Below, piece after piece: positions 48,069-60,606 of a DNA stretch of 64,000 nucleotides. This DNA comes from Hysterangium stoloniferum. Lineage: Eukaryota; Basidiomycota; Agaricomycetes; Hysterangiales; Hysterangiaceae. The stretch lies in NCBI GenBank assembly GCA_015178975.1, contig WHVD01000150.1, positions 124,001-188,000 on the forward strand, in the 5' to 3' direction. Every line of letters begins with the position of its first letter. The stretch's first letter is position 1. The position numbers and the translations under genes are program-made. The notes beneath the pieces are model-generated. The model did no database searches, was not told the DNA's origin, and saw only the letters and a list, made by a program, of their open reading frames with translations.

Positions 48069-48198
48069 CATCAGCATAAAGCTATTTCATAAAAGTTTTC
48101 AACATATCCTAATACTTTCTATTGTACAATAATTACCAAAAATCTGTTGAGGACACTACCTATGATAGCAAGAAGAATTGCTTGACACAGCTGGCATG
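48069..48198. repeat. Right part of the low-copy block, CpG-decayed copy
   Basis: Matches 30498-30627 with CpG to TpG/CpA changes (for example AAACGTTTTC to AAAAGTTTTC). It begins directly after the LTR end, marking the original insertion edge. Confidence 0.8.
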
Positions 48199-48290
48199 TA
48201 CAGGATACCTTCCAAGGGTATTTTCCTTGTTCCATAGCCTACATTAAGTGTCAATATTTTCTGCATATTTATATATGTAACTATATAATA

Positions 48291-49038
48291 TGAGTTAGGA
48301 CCAGAAAACCTGCCAGGCTCTGGACCTCATCCTACATGCACCCAACTCCCTATAACAGGTTACAGTCAACCAGAAAACCTGCCAGGACCCAGATGTCAAA
48401 CCTGTCTATACCCAACCCTCTGTCTCATGCACCAGTCATTTGAACACCCACCAGGACCCACACATGTTGTGTCTGACTCCATTTCATGCACCAGTCACTG
48501 CACTCCACCCAGACAACCCATCAGCTCTCTAACTGAGCCCCATTCCCATTACAGTATGGTCAAATGACCTGTCATGTTTTGGACCCACCTCCATTCCATT
48601 CCATCCCTAACACCTAGTTTGGTGTTTATCTGTCCCAATTCATGATTACTTGTTTAGGTTTTCATTATTACCAGATTTGGTATTGCATACATTCCACAGT
48701 CTATATAGTCTAGCTGATGTTTGCACATACAATCCAGTCAAAAAATTGACAAGTCCTCCCCCAGTTACTTAATATATATCCCACTCTATTTCTCATCTCT
48801 GAAACACAACACTATCAACCTCAGAGCCCACAGGCTTTCCAACCAACCTCCTGACCTATTGCCTATCACCCATCAACCTATCAACTACACCCAGACTCCC
48901 AGGGTTTCCCATCTGCCTGTCTGAAGTTGGACACCACGATCTTGTGAGGGTGCAGCCTATAAGTTGAAGCCAAGTCCTACTGGATTATCTGCAGGTTTCT
49001 CCAGAAACCCTCTGCTAAGCTCTGCATGGCATTTAACA
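48291..49038 (+). mobile_element. Old LTR of family A
   Basis: A diverged, CpG-free copy, about 750 bp, with the family's internal landmarks (CACCTAGTTTGGTGTTTATC, the core CCTATAAGTTGAAGCC at 48955). Ends are eroded and no target duplication could be assigned. Confidence 0.7.
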
Positions 49039-49076
49039 ATAATATGGTGTACACAAATTACTATGCCCATACATGC

Positions 49077-49803
49077 TGTTAAGAACTGAAAACTGACTAA
49101 TGTTGGTTGGCCAACGGGGACCGATCAGAAGGCTTCAGCTTATGTGCTGTGCCCTTGCAAGTTACTGTCAGGTGTCCTTAGATTTTGGGTGGGCAAAGAC
49201 TAGCCCTAACGAGTTCCTCACAGTGAGTTACCGATCGGAACCGAAGGATAAGTCATGTGTCATGCTGAGGGGTTGGAAACCAAGAGTGGGTGAGCACATG
49301 CAAAGGCGGAGAGTGGGATATTTAGAGTAAGACTTCTAGAGATGTATGTTGGTGTTCTGAGTCAATATTCTGATTGCCTAGTAACTACAACTACAGTGGA
49401 TTTATATACAAGTCATAGGCATCTAGAAAATACTAACTAAGGGAAGAGTGGAAAACATTATTGACAAATAAACTTGACTAGGAACTGGAAGGTTACAATA
49501 AGTTCAGAGGCTGTGATTTATCCGAGAGTGGAATTACGAGAAAAGGAAATAGTCCACGGGTTACAAGTATATAGACTAGAACAGATCATCATAATAAAGA
49601 AAGGGACATATCAAAGCATAACCAGATAGTACGAGTATAACTTGACAGGGGCATAAACGGGGTTTGATCGCCATGAAAGCATACATATGTCAGCATTGGG
49701 CAACCGACAGTTTCCGATGTGATGACTTGATCGGTAACTTGAAACATCAATAGGCAGCAATAACCTTGGGGACCGTCGGGTTGTGACATGGTCATATGTA
49801 ACA
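49077..49803 (-). mobile_element. Solo LTR, family B, older, TSD CATGC/CATAC
   Basis: A 727-bp unit TGTTAAGAACTG...CATATGTAACA, the same family as 38653-39372. Flanking pentamers CATGC (49072-49076) and CATAC (49804-49808) differ by one transition. Many CpG sites of the young copy are TpG or CpA here. Confidence 0.85.
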
Positions 49804-50296
49804 CATACAAAAATTGGGGCAGGAGAGCCAACAGTGTTTTTGGCATAAACTATAAATACTGAGTCATAAGCTATATTGAAGCTATCCAGACAATACCCTA
49901 TATTACTAATTTCAAACTCCATATTTTTTGTCTTAATCACACATGGTTCAAAAGACACAGCTTGATCCATCTGGTGATTTAAATGGAATTTTATTGAAAA
50001 TAGAACTCTGCCATTGGTACCCAGAACAGCATAACTTGTCATTGTCATCACTGCATTTATTTTGGCTGCCCTGTCACAATTTTGGACTGCCACTCCAGTT
50101 TTGATTGTCACCATCACACTTGATCATTTTTTCCACTGTCACTGCCATATTTTCTCATCATCAAAATTTTGCCATCACTGCCACATTTTTTCACCCCATT
50201 CACTCATCCTCACATTTTTTTCCCTCACCATCATACTCTCATCACTGTACTTTAATATGTCGCAACATTTTTATTCAATCTGCCACTATTGCCAAG
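49804..50296. other. Non-coding, no element recognised
   Basis: AT-rich, CpG-poor stretch between two LTRs. It contains a minus-strand frame to 50117 (168 codons with part of the LTR) and a repetitive CATCACTG/CCATCATC-type pyrimidine-rich tract at 50050-50290, resembling a degraded simple repeat. No function assigned. Confidence 0.35.
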
Positions 50297-50932
50297 TATG
50301 AAGAGTGGTGGAAGTTCTAACCATTCTATATACAAAGAATATTGACTGTTTAGGTACAACACAACGATGTATTGACTATCTAAGTCTAATACAGACCAAA
50401 CGTGTATTGACTGTTTAGTTCAATACGGTCGAGTGAATTAGCTATCCAAAGTAGAATAGAGAGCTAAAACAAATAAAGGAGAATCGACTGTAAAGTACAA
50501 GTCTGAATGACTACTCAAGTGTCGAAGAGAATAACACAAGAGTCACATAGCAGAGTAGTGCAGATGTAGTCATGCAGATTGAGATAATGGTTTGAGTTTC
50601 GACAAGTATAGTTCAAAACTCTGATTGCATTAGTAGTTAAAGCCTGTCTGTGACGGCCAAGATGATACCCCAATCACAACTTACAGGACACTAACTGGGT
50701 GTCTGGGCAAGTCGTGGTTGTGGGGTAAAACATGTCTGAGTTCTAACTACCAGTGCTAGAATACATAAGTCTGGCATGTATGTGCCCACAAGAGTCAATG
50801 TACTGAATGCATAGGCTGTTGAACTAAATATATGCATATGATAAAATAGAGAGAAAATAGAAATAATAATGGAAAGATAGCCTGGGCTCTTCTGGACTAT
50901 ATTTCGCAGTATATTTCGCAGTATCTCTCACA
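50297..50932. mobile_element. Solo LTR, family D, TSD CCAAG
   Basis: A 636-bp unit TATGAAGAG...CTCTCACA (first G mutated to A) with perfect 5-bp repeats CCAAG at 50292-50296 and 50933-50937. Same family as 2277-2906. Confidence 0.9.
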
Positions 50933-51048
50933 CCAAGTTATCTTGACAGGTTCACATGTCATTCACCTATGTAGATTGGAGATCATTCACACAGGTTTAC
51001 CCCCCTCTCTGACTCTCAGTTCTTTTGATTTCCTGCTGTTCATCAATG

Positions 51049-51866
51049 TGTTAGGATACACACACAGGGTGGGTCTCCAGAGAAACCCATGGGATATCCG
51101 GTAGGACTTGGCTTCAGCTTATAGGCTGTGCCCTCGCTAGATCGTGTTGTCGAATTTCGAACAGGTGGACGGGAATCCCGGGGAGTCCAGGCAGGGTTCG
51201 TGGGTTGTAGGTTGTAGGTCGGAGGTCATGAGTCATGAGTCGAGATAGTTGAGAGAGATAGATGCGCCGGAGCCCGTGGGCTCTGACTAGTGCGAGTGAT
51301 GTGAATCAAGAAAGGGTTTAGAGTGGGAAAATGGATTAGATTACTGGGGGGAATCTAAGCTAATTTTCTGACTGGATTGTATGTACAACTCTGCCAGTTT
51401 ATATAGACCGTGGAGTGAATAACATACCAAATCCAGTAATGATGAAACGAAACTAACAAAACATAAAATGGGAATAATAAACACCAAGTTTGGTGTTAGG
51501 AATGGGACGGAACGGAGCGGAGTCCAAATTGTGACAAAGCATAACCCATAACGGGAAACAGAGTGGGAGCAAAGTCCTAAATCATGACAGGTCATTTGAC
51601 TAAAATGGGAATGGGGCTTGATTAGAGTGGTGACGGGATTCTGAGCGGGGTCCAGTGACTGATGCGTGAGACGAAGATGGACATAGACAGAGACGGAGTC
51701 TGGGGGAAGTCTGGTGACTGATATGTGTCATAATGAGGTCGAACGTAACGAGTCTTGATGTACGGAGTCCAGGCAGGAAATCCTATAAACAGACATTTGG
51801 TGTGTGTGGGGTGTGGGGGCGTACGGGTTAGTGCCCAGAGTCCAGCAGGATTGTCCGGTCATAACA
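51049..51866 (-). mobile_element. Solo LTR, family A, TSD CAATG
   Basis: An 818-bp unit TGTTAGGATACAC...CGGTCATAACA with perfect 5-bp repeats CAATG at 51044-51048 and 51867-51871. It is the best complete reference copy of family A. The GGACTTGGCTTCAGCTTATA core is at 51103. Confidence 0.93.
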
Positions 51867-51927
51867 CAATGCCTGCATGCTGGAGCTGGAAAATTGAAGA
51901 CTGGGAGACTTATTTAATTGAGGAAGT

Positions 51928-52510
51928 TGTTACGACCCATTCCTGGATACTTCAATATCCAATATCATCCAAAACATCTGACCTCCACCTCAATATCTGA
52001 CCCTGACTTCCAACTATGGAACATTCATAGTTCCTGAACTTCCAGATCTCACCTTTGTTCTGCATTTAGTAATTTGTCAACTGACAAGTATTCACTCATT
52101 TACTTATTGTATTCCCATTTCAGACTATTTTCCCTAGTCCATCTTATTGTATTCCCATTTCAGAATACTTCCATTTTCATCTTATTATGATCCTAAATTT
52201 GTAGTACAATAACAAGACGATCTATGTTAGTTTCCACGAATTGTACTTTACTTTAGATCTGATATTGACTTAGTTTCTTATTCCAATTCCCATCTTTCTG
52301 TACACTCGATATTCAGAACTCTTTGGAACTCTGAATATCCATACATATCTTCCAGCATAAGTTTTCATCTCTAAAATTAAGGACTCCCAAGTGTTTGTGT
52401 AGAGGCACAGCACATAAGCTGAAGCTGACATCCTGACCCTATCTGATAGTTTCCAACTTTCCAGTGACTTTCTGATAGTTCTGGAATAGGTTCTAACACA
52501 GCACTTAACA
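51928..52510 (+). mobile_element. Solo LTR, family C, TSD GAAGT
   Basis: A 583-bp unit TGTTACGACCC...GCACTTAACA with perfect 5-bp repeats GAAGT at 51923-51927 and 52511-52515. Only 56 bp separate it from the family A LTR before it. That spacer and both LTR ends reappear inverted at 47000-47690. Confidence 0.93.
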
Positions 52511-52745
52511 GAAGTGCTTTTTCATATCCATTGTTTTTTGATTGGAAGACTTTTAGATTTCAGGGAGTGCTTTTGGCACCTCATTTTTCTCTCAAGGGAG
52601 TGTTTTATAATATAGGGCTGTGCCAGCATGCACAAGGTGCTATGTACATACACTGGTATCTACCTCAAAATTGTCAATAACACAATTTTATTGTTGGAAA
52701 CTGCCTAATGAAATTGACATACATAAGGGTGCTAAGGTGAGGCCT

Positions 52746-53276
52746 TGTTAAGTGCCATGTCAGGAACTTATTCCAGAACTATCAGGAAATAACCAGAACT
52801 CAGAAACTTCTAGATAGGGTCAGGATGTCAGCTTCAGCTTATGTGCTGCAGCTCTTTGCAAACACTCAGAAAGTCCTTAATTTCAGAGGAGGGATTTATG
52901 CTGGAAGATTATGGATATTCAGAGTTGCAAAGAGTTCCAAATATTGAGTGTACAGAAAGAAGGAAGGAATAAGAAACTAAGTTGATATCAGATCTAAGGT
53001 AGAGTACAAATTTGTGGAAACTAATATAGGTTCTTTCATTATTGTACTACAAACTCAGATCACAATAAGACAAATTATGATAAGTATTCCAAAATGGGAA
53101 TACAACAAGAAAATGAATGAATACTTGTCAGTGGACAAGTTACCAAATGCAGAACAAGGATGAGGTTCAGAAGTATGGGAACTATAAATGTTCTGTAGGT
53201 GGAGGTCAGGTCAGAAGGTTACAGAACATTGCAGATAATTATGGAGGATTGAAGTATCTGGGAACAAGTCATAACA
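52746..53276 (-). mobile_element. Solo LTR, family C, TSD GGCCT/AGCCT
   Basis: A 531-bp unit TGTTAAGTGCC...AAGTCATAACA, flanked by GGCCT (52741-52745) and AGCCT (53277-53281), one mismatch. CpG-free and shortened relative to the other copies, so old. Confidence 0.82.
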
Positions 53277-55424
53277 AGCCTAGGAACTTAATGTAAGGAG
53301 TTAGTGAACAATGCCCAGGATACCAACATATGTAAGCTAACATAAGTCAAATGAACAATGGGGTGGGCAAATTGCATTTTTGACCTTGAGGTCAATCTAA
53401 AACCTCATGTAAGTTAAGTGAGGTTTTGAAATTTCTATTGAAAATAGTATGAGTTGAATTATTGTAAATATACAATCTACAAGGGTTTCATAAACTTGTA
53501 ATAGATGTACTTCTGTGTCAATCAATGTGTCAGTGACTGAGTCACCTTCTGACATGATGGGTTTGGTGATAGTTTAGGTGTACATAGATAAAATAATGCA
53601 TTAGCCTCACAAAACATGGTCCACAATATGTATTTTCAAGGATAAAGTGGAAGGAGAGGGGTGAATTGCCCCTAGACCCTAGAGAGGTGGGTGTTTCACC
53701 ACCATTGCCAACACTTTCTGGGACAGTTTTGCCTATAGGATTTTATTCAGGTCATAATTGGTCTAATTTCCTCTATTATTTGAAGATGCTATGGGTTTCA
53801 ATCAATTCATACTTTGTTTGGCCTGCTTTGCTAAATTAACTGAAATGATTATTTACCTGGGATTTTTTTATCTTATATGCAAATGTGAATTCACCGCAGA
53901 GCAGTCCGACTGTGGGAGCACACAAATCTAAATTGATTTTTTCATCAGAAGGAGGTGAATGACTGAATCAATTTTACAAAGTAATTATTATAAACCGAAA
54001 CGAATGCTGAGTTCAATGAACCTGATATTTTCCCCCACTTTATCTGTGATGTATGTACGTTGCGAATTTATTGATATTTTCATCTCTCACACATTTAACT
54101 CTCGCATTTCTCGATTATGTGGTTTTTGTCTTAGGTAATTTTTTTAATAAGAATGCATACGCATTTTTCCTCGGGCGAACATACTTGATTAGTTTTTTGA
54201 AGACTTGGGGAGGGGTTAAAACAATACGTGGGAAGAGTTACATAAGGAGCTAGTGAGCCAGGGACGCAATGCCGTACGGCTGTCGAGATTGTGATCCGAT
54301 CAGTGATGGCGTCTTACCGAGATCGTAGCAGGGGATTTAAGACCACCCTTCCAGCGGTGTTTAACGTTCTTGCCGCCTGGAGGGTGTCTCCGGCATCTGC
54401 GGCAACACTGATGCGCCAGTCGGTCGGGCACTAGTCAGTTTTGTAAGTATCCAGGTCCTTCGGTCTCTTAATGCGACGCACTACAAGGATCATGCAGCAA
54501 AGTGTGGGTGACCATAAACGCAACCCTAAAACAGAATATTTGTACCAAAACCAATCATATAAAAACTATCCAGAAATGAGGATGTTGAAGGCGCTTTCGG
54601 ATTCCGTATGAGCTCCGGTCGCAGAGTACTTCGTTGGGTATTTTCCCACAGAGAAAGACATGGATAGCGCTGTTCTCTCGAAAAGAATAAATATAGGTCG
54701 GATCTGTACCGCCGCTCCATATATGTTTCGTATTATGCTCACTTTGACTGAAAATATTCAGCACAGGCACGCGAAAATCATGAAAGAGGATATATCGCAA
54801 CGAATTCAATTCTTTCGCTTCTCACTTTCATCCGTTTCCATTGCTGCACTATTTCCGGCAAGGCCATTTGTGGCTCGGCTCGGAGAATGCAGCTCAGAAC
54901 AGCTACGGGGAGAAATGCGGCCCAATCGCCTTCGTAACGAATATTGGAGGGATATCAGTGACTTCAAAACTGTCTTCAGACAACAAACCATTTGGTATTT
55001 ATACCACAATCTATCGGATTCTTACGGTTAAACTTCAGGTAAACCAGACGCCTTGGCAGATTCACAGCGATGTGGGGTGGCAAAATAAGGGCCTCATCCA
55101 GAGTTGCGGGTGTCATACCAGTATGAAGCCCTATTTGGTTACTTGTAGCAATGCTGGGACAGGTTGTCTGGTCAACTTGCACAGGTCTGGGTGAGCCCTC
55201 TACAGGTGACATCGTACAGTGTCCTCTTGACATTGCCTGAAGCCCACGAATAGTTCAAAACATATGTCAACAGCATAAGTAAGAGTAACGTAGTAGCGGA
55301 CACCTTCACGGCAAGAATTACAAAATCAAATCAATCGAAGCAAGAAATATGATGGCAACCTTCACATTCGTGCTCAGAATCGTTCTTGAATTACAATCAT
55401 AAGTGGCGCTAGAATCAGACTCGA
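53277..55424. other. Intergenic region, no secure gene
   Basis: The left half to about 53870 is CpG-free relic DNA. From about 53880 the base composition is host-like again. A plus frame 54660-55031 and a minus frame 54976-55233 overlap each other; the minus one could be an exon of a small secreted protein (a hydrophobic stretch lies upstream near 55290) but no splice model held. 54245-54430 is GC-richer and may be an exon remnant. Confidence 0.35.
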
Positions 55425-56412
55425 CTAGTTGGGGGTTTGCAAGCTTTTCACAAACGCAAGTGCTTGTTGCGGGCTATAGTTTGCTCGTGTCAAAAAAAAA
55501 TATGCCATGACACCAAGAAGAAATAACGACAATACCTATCTACTGGCTTTACGGGAAGTTTCTTCTCGACAAGTTTTCCACCTTTGGTGAAGATAAAATG
55601 GCTGCGATTGGTCTTATTGCCTTCACCAGCTCCAAGGGCTTTGATCAAGACACGATCTTTGTCGGATAGCAACGAATACGGCAGGGATTGCTGATTTATA
55701 AATGTTTACCACTTAATTACACCCGCCAGCACTCGATATAAAGCACTTTCACACCTTAGTTTGCCATTTAGCTTGCGCGGTCGGGGCGTCCGCCGAAACG
55801 CAAAACACATTGAAATTGTGCGCTTCAAAATCAGGATAAGAATCTCGGAAACCACACGCTTGTTTCGTGCATCCAGCTAAAGCACCATCGATGAGACAGT
55901 TTTTTTGTATTATTTGAAAAATTCTTATTTCTGAACTGTAAAGAAGACTGACGAGTATCGGCTTTGGGAACGAGGAAGAGAACCAAGCCCTTATGTGCAG
56001 CAAGCTCCGCTACGTTCACGTCTTCGCCTTTCTCATTTTTAAGAGTTATTGAGGGTAACAAGTCGCCTATACTGAGCGTTTTTGGCGTTGCTGGAATTTC
56101 ACCATCGTCGTCATCGTCTGCTAGTTCATCTTGTTCTTCTCCATTATCCTCCTCACTGATCGCTTTTACCTGTAAATTGGTGCTTTAGTAACTTTCAAGT
56201 ATATTTAAATAATCTGTCATTTATAAAACCTTTTTAGCTTGCGGCTCTCCGTCTTTGCCAGCCACATCTCCCGCATCAGCAACGCGTTTTTTGCTCCCCT
56301 TCTTCACACGTGGCTTGGACGCCGGTTTCTCTTCAACAGCCTTTGGCTGCACTGCAATTCTGGTAGACCTTCGTCGTTCCACTGTGGTATCTGCAGCTTT
56401 ACGGGGCGCCAT
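55425..56412 (-). CDS. Nuclear PrxQ/BCP-type peroxiredoxin (Dot5-like)
   Basis: Atypical 2-Cys peroxiredoxins of this type reduce hydroperoxides using thioredoxin as donor; the yeast nuclear member is Dot5. Five exons (56412-56230, 56169-55953, 55876-55755, 55690-55536, 55473-55425) give 241 aa. The catalytic motif is TPGCTKQACGFRD, with the peroxidatic Cys136 and resolving Cys141 five residues apart as in BCP/PrxQ. The first ~95 residues are an added basic then acidic region (PRVKKGSKKR at 34-43, later ADDDDDGE), which fits a nuclear signal. The start is the ATG before MAPRKAAD; an in-frame upstream ATG exists at 56556 but adds a hydrophobic leader unlike relatives. C-terminal part ends SPQQALAFVKSLQ. 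It sits 290 bp from the 3' end of the LRR gene. Confidence 0.92.
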
Positions 56413-56702
56413 CTTTCGGGCAGGGTCAAAGGGAAACAAAGAAAGAAGGCTGAGAAGTTCGGCTTCGCGGGCAGAGGGCTTTATATAGGTAGTGCGGAAA
56501 TACCCGAAATGGTTGTGACGTGGGAATTGCCAAACATCTATCTGCATGATCCTCAATTACATGAATTAATGTAAGGACAGTCTTAATGAATAAGTGGGTA
56601 TATCCCAGCTCCACAACAATTATCTCGTCCGTAATCTTGACACACAATGCGGATAGATAGGCAGGTAGTGCAGTAGAACAAATAACTTGCATGCATGCAT
56701 AC

Positions 56703-59700
56703 TTAAGTCTTGGAGTTGTCAAATGAGGTCGAACGTTGGCGGACCATGTATGGTCGAGATGTAGGACTGATAGGAGACTGAAGAGGTTCAATAGTGTCTG
56801 GTGTCTCATCAGGACCCAGACCCTCATCATAAGGGTCTTGGTCAGCATCCAGCTGACGTGCGGGTGGTCGTTCCAACTCAGCCTCCAAAAGCTAACCGAT
56901 ACAATAAGACAGTCAGTCAGGGATAACGAGTCAAAATAGCAATAACACGTACCCCCTGACGGAGTTCCTCTCCAGCATATTCACTCTCCATTTCCTCCTC
57001 ACTCAATAGCGCCTGACCTTTCCTGAAGACCTCCCCTTCCTCTTCAACCCAACTCCGAGATCTATTCAAACAAACGTCCTCAGCGCGGGGACTGAGACAC
57101 CAAAAAGAGATGCCACCTCACCTGTCCGTCGGAGAGATCACCGGTAGTCCCTCATCACCTTCCAGCATCATCAACTCCTCCTCCACCGCTCTTCGCCGTT
57201 CCTCCTCCTCCTCATCAGAATCAGTGATGGAGAAGCTCGGACCCATGATGAGCTTCTGCAGCACAGGTGATGGCTCCTGCATCGCCTTTCCCTTTCCCTT
57301 ATCAACCTTGGGGCTAAACGGCTCTGGCTCCTCATCGTCCAACTCTCCCTTCCCACCGGCACCTTGGACTTCGATGGTAGGGACAAGAGACCCGTTAGTA
57401 TGTACGTCTTCGAGACCCAAACTATTAGCGCTCGATCCGCGGCGTGCTATCGGTGGCCTTTCGTCCCTCTCCGGTGGATGTCCATTAGGTTCCGAGGGCT
57501 TCTCTTCCTGTAGTGTCGCGGGCTCGACGGCCTCTAGGAGACCAGTCAGGTCGTCATTAAGCGTTAGCATTTCTATCATTTGCGAAGGATCGTCCGTCGT
57601 CTGGATGAGAGCTACGAGGGATGGGAGGAGATTCTTGGTTCGCCGTGTTAGCTGAACATCAGCCTCTCGGAGGGTGATTGTCATAGACGAGGTCGGCGAC
57701 GAAGATGATGCCGTACGGGATAATATGCCATCGAGCTGGATCTTGCACTCTCGGGCTTGCATCAACACATCAACCTCGCCCTGCGGAACCTTTTGCAAGG
57801 TGAGTAATAAGACATAGTCACATGGCAATGACGAACACTAACCTTCACATCCTCCTTACTACTAACGGACTTCGCAAGCTCACTCTCCTCAATCATACTC
57901 CACACGCCCTTCCCCGCCCCACGCCCACTGGTCTCCTCCGACCCCGCAGCAAGCGCGCTCTTTTCTGCCTCCTCGGTATTCCGCACGCAGCAGTTTAATA
58001 TCTCGCGACACAAGCTGCAAGTGGTATGAGGCACCCGTTTCTCAACAAAATGTGGGGAGAAAGAGCTTACCGCGCCATCTCCTCATTTCCCGCTGGAATA
58101 TTAAGGTCTAAGCACCGCATGGTAAAGTTCGCCTTAAGTCCGACGCTAAGTGCCAGCACGCCGGCGTAATCTAAGTTATTTACAGTCAAGTCAAGGTGGA
58201 GTAGGGATGTCGATTCGGGGAGGAATTCGGCTAGGGCGATGGCACCTGATGATGTTAGAGAGGTAGAGGAGAGGAAGAGGCGTTTTAGGGAGGTATTGAG
58301 TGTGAATGCGGTTCGGAGGGATTGTATCTGTTAGAAATGAAATTAGCGGTGCTTCAAATATGCTGGAAGTATGGAGATGTGACTAACGCCTTCCAGCCCC
58401 GGGCCACAACAAGGGTTCTTGCTTAAGTCCAGTGTCTCCAGACATGAGTTGTATTTCTAAGACCGAGGCATGAGCTTTGTGTAGAGAAGATCTGAGAGAA
58501 GAACAGCCCACCAAGGCCTCAGCAATGCACATCAAACCCGTAACATCAATCTTATTCTCGCTTAGATTCAATAGCTTCAGGGTCCGGTTGCGCTTCAGAA
58601 CCTGTGCAATGTACATGATACCACCCTGCAAGAAAAACAAAACAAAACAAGCTCAACTTAGCCACAACACACTTCGAAAGTATCCCACGACACATACCCT
58701 GATATCATTACCCCGCAAATCAAGCGTCCTCAGCGCCCCAAGCCTAGGCAAATTATCCAACGCCCGTACTTTATCCAACAACGCCGCACTCGGGCCTTGA
58801 TCATACGCAGACGGCTTCAACTGGCTCCCAGGCGGCGACGTTACATGGTTCGATGTCGACAACCGCAGCGGCGGATGGCGCGTAGTCACACCACCCTGCG
58901 GTGACGAGGTAATTACCGGCACCGTTTCTCCAAATCGCGCAGAATCGGCAAGCGCGCGCGCAGAAACAGCTGCCGCCTGAGGAGCTGGAGCGGACGATCG
59001 TGCAGTCGCAGCAGGTCCTACGGTCGCCGGCCGGGAAGTAGAATTTGCGGAGGCGGCATTACGTCGAGACTTAGGAATATATGGGGTGTATGTCGTCTGA
59101 GGAGGGGAGGCTTGTGCCACAGCAATGGGGTGACGCGGTGGAGGAGGAATGGGACCGCTTTTCACTTTTGCGTTTAGTGCATCTATGGAAGGCGGCGGGG
59201 TGGCGGGCGGCGGGACGAGAGGCTGTAGGGGAGTGTGGGTGAAGGTGGGTGACGCTGGTGGCAGTCCTGACACCGTACTTGAAACAGAGTCGGGATAATC
59301 TCTGATCATGAGTGCTAAAGCCACAGCACCATTGGCGGAGATTCGGTTGTGTCGCAGCGATATGTTCCGTAGAGGCGCCGTACGGACTGCATGGGCTATA
59401 GATAAAATCTGAGTGTAAGAGCTGGCTATCAATGCACCAAGACAAACCTAAAACTTCCAGCGATGCCTGCCGCAAGGAACAGTCGTCCAACCGCAGAGAA
59501 AGTAGCGAAGATGAAGGCGTCACAAATGACGAGGTAGTAATGAAGGATGGCTGGTCAGCCCGCGGCGATCCCGGATTACTTCCAGGTTGAGGAGGCGCGC
59601 TGCCTAATGACGAAACTATGTACTCCACGGCCTTCTTTTCTAGCGCATTTTGACTCAGATCCAGATATTGAATCGTTTTGGCCTAACACGTACATTAATC

Positions 59701-60606
59701 ACTGTGGGGTTGTCAAGCGAGGTATAAGACCTACCTTGGATATATAGGCCCCAACAAGTTTGAAAGCAGGCACTTTCATGGCTCTGTTAGATGCAATGGA
59801 AAGAAAAAGGAGTGTGTTGGTGATGAGAAGTGCATGCAATAAGGGCTTTAGTGTCTGGTTGGAACAATATGAACATCCGTCGAATGTAAATCAAGCGGAT
59901 CTGCGTACCATATCGTCGAGATCACATTCACGTAAGACTAGCTTTCGAAGTCCCCACTCTATGGTCAGGATATCTGCCAGAGCAGCCGCCGCATGTGGGG
60001 TGAGCTGTATGCCAGACAAATCCAATGACCGAGGAGAAGTCTTTCCAGCATGCTGTTGACGAATAGATTTAGTTATCATTACAACACTGGAATCAAGGGA
60101 CATAAACGCACCCGTAACGCTGCTGAAACGGTAGGGTTAGCGGTCTCCTCACGGCCAGCACAACACTCGGTGTAGAACGTCTCCACTTTATCCATGCTCC
60201 ACCACTCGTCCTCCTCCTTCTCAACCGCTCCGACAAACGAATTGCTCCTAACAATTCTCTTTCGGCGCTCTGCTTCTCGTAACTCAATATTCCGCTTCTC
60301 CTCCTTAATGTTCGGTGTATACGGCGGACTCGCCGAGGAAATGGGGTAAATGGTGGACATCTGAGGGAGAATAAAGTGTGCTCTTTTGAGCGGTGCTCCT
60401 TTTTGTTCTCCAGGAGGACCATTTGGGTGAGAAGGACTCGCTGGAGATGTCGGTAAGAGCTTTGAAAAGGTCGCGAGTGAGAAGAAATTTCGCTGTGGAG
60501 GTGGTGGTTTCTTCAAGATAGACTTTCCAGGCCTTATAATAGATATCGCCGACGACGATGGCGAAGGCGATGTGGGCGAGGTCGGCGCCGACGAGGAGGA
60601 CGCCAT
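56703..60606 (-). CDS. Leucine-rich-repeat (RNI-like) protein, PPP1R37-like, with possible GAT-like C-terminal region
   Basis: A large multi-exon gene (about a dozen exons, total in the order of 1,000-1,200 aa by hand joining). It begins MASSSSAPTSPTSPSPS and has SILKKPPPPQRNFF and AHFILPQMSTIYPI, conserved N-terminal strings of fungal relatives. LRR/RNI repeats follow: SLDLSGIQLTPHAAAALADI, LLSLRLDDCSLRQ, NISLRHNRISANGAVALALM, then a Pro/Ala-rich linker (59300-58900), LRTLDLRGNDIR, LKLLNLSENKIDVTGLMCIA, LHLDLTVNNLDYAGVLAL. The C-terminal part (57830-57118) reads MLTLNDDLTGLLEAVE, resembling a GAT-domain helix, then a low-complexity acidic tail ending at 56703. Exact intron borders were not all fixed. 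The protein-phosphatase link is from family resemblance only. Confidence 0.8.

Noticed and set aside
39963-48073. A simple full-length gypsy element with matching target repeats
   Set aside because: The left side (GCCTA) and right side (CATCA) do not match and the 5' LTR is rearranged; the complex is a composite.
54245-54430. Possible structured RNA (5S rRNA, SRP or RNase P like)
   Set aside because: I could not match any conserved box of these RNAs; the GC-richer sequence alone is not evidence.
54660-55233. Plus frame of 123 codons and minus frame of 85 codons
   Set aside because: They overlap on opposite strands, no domain is recognised, and no splice model joined the minus frame to the hydrophobic stretch upstream.
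56410-56556. Upstream start for the peroxiredoxin at 56556
   Set aside because: It adds 48 residues unlike any relative; the ATG at 56412 starts the expected basic N terminus.
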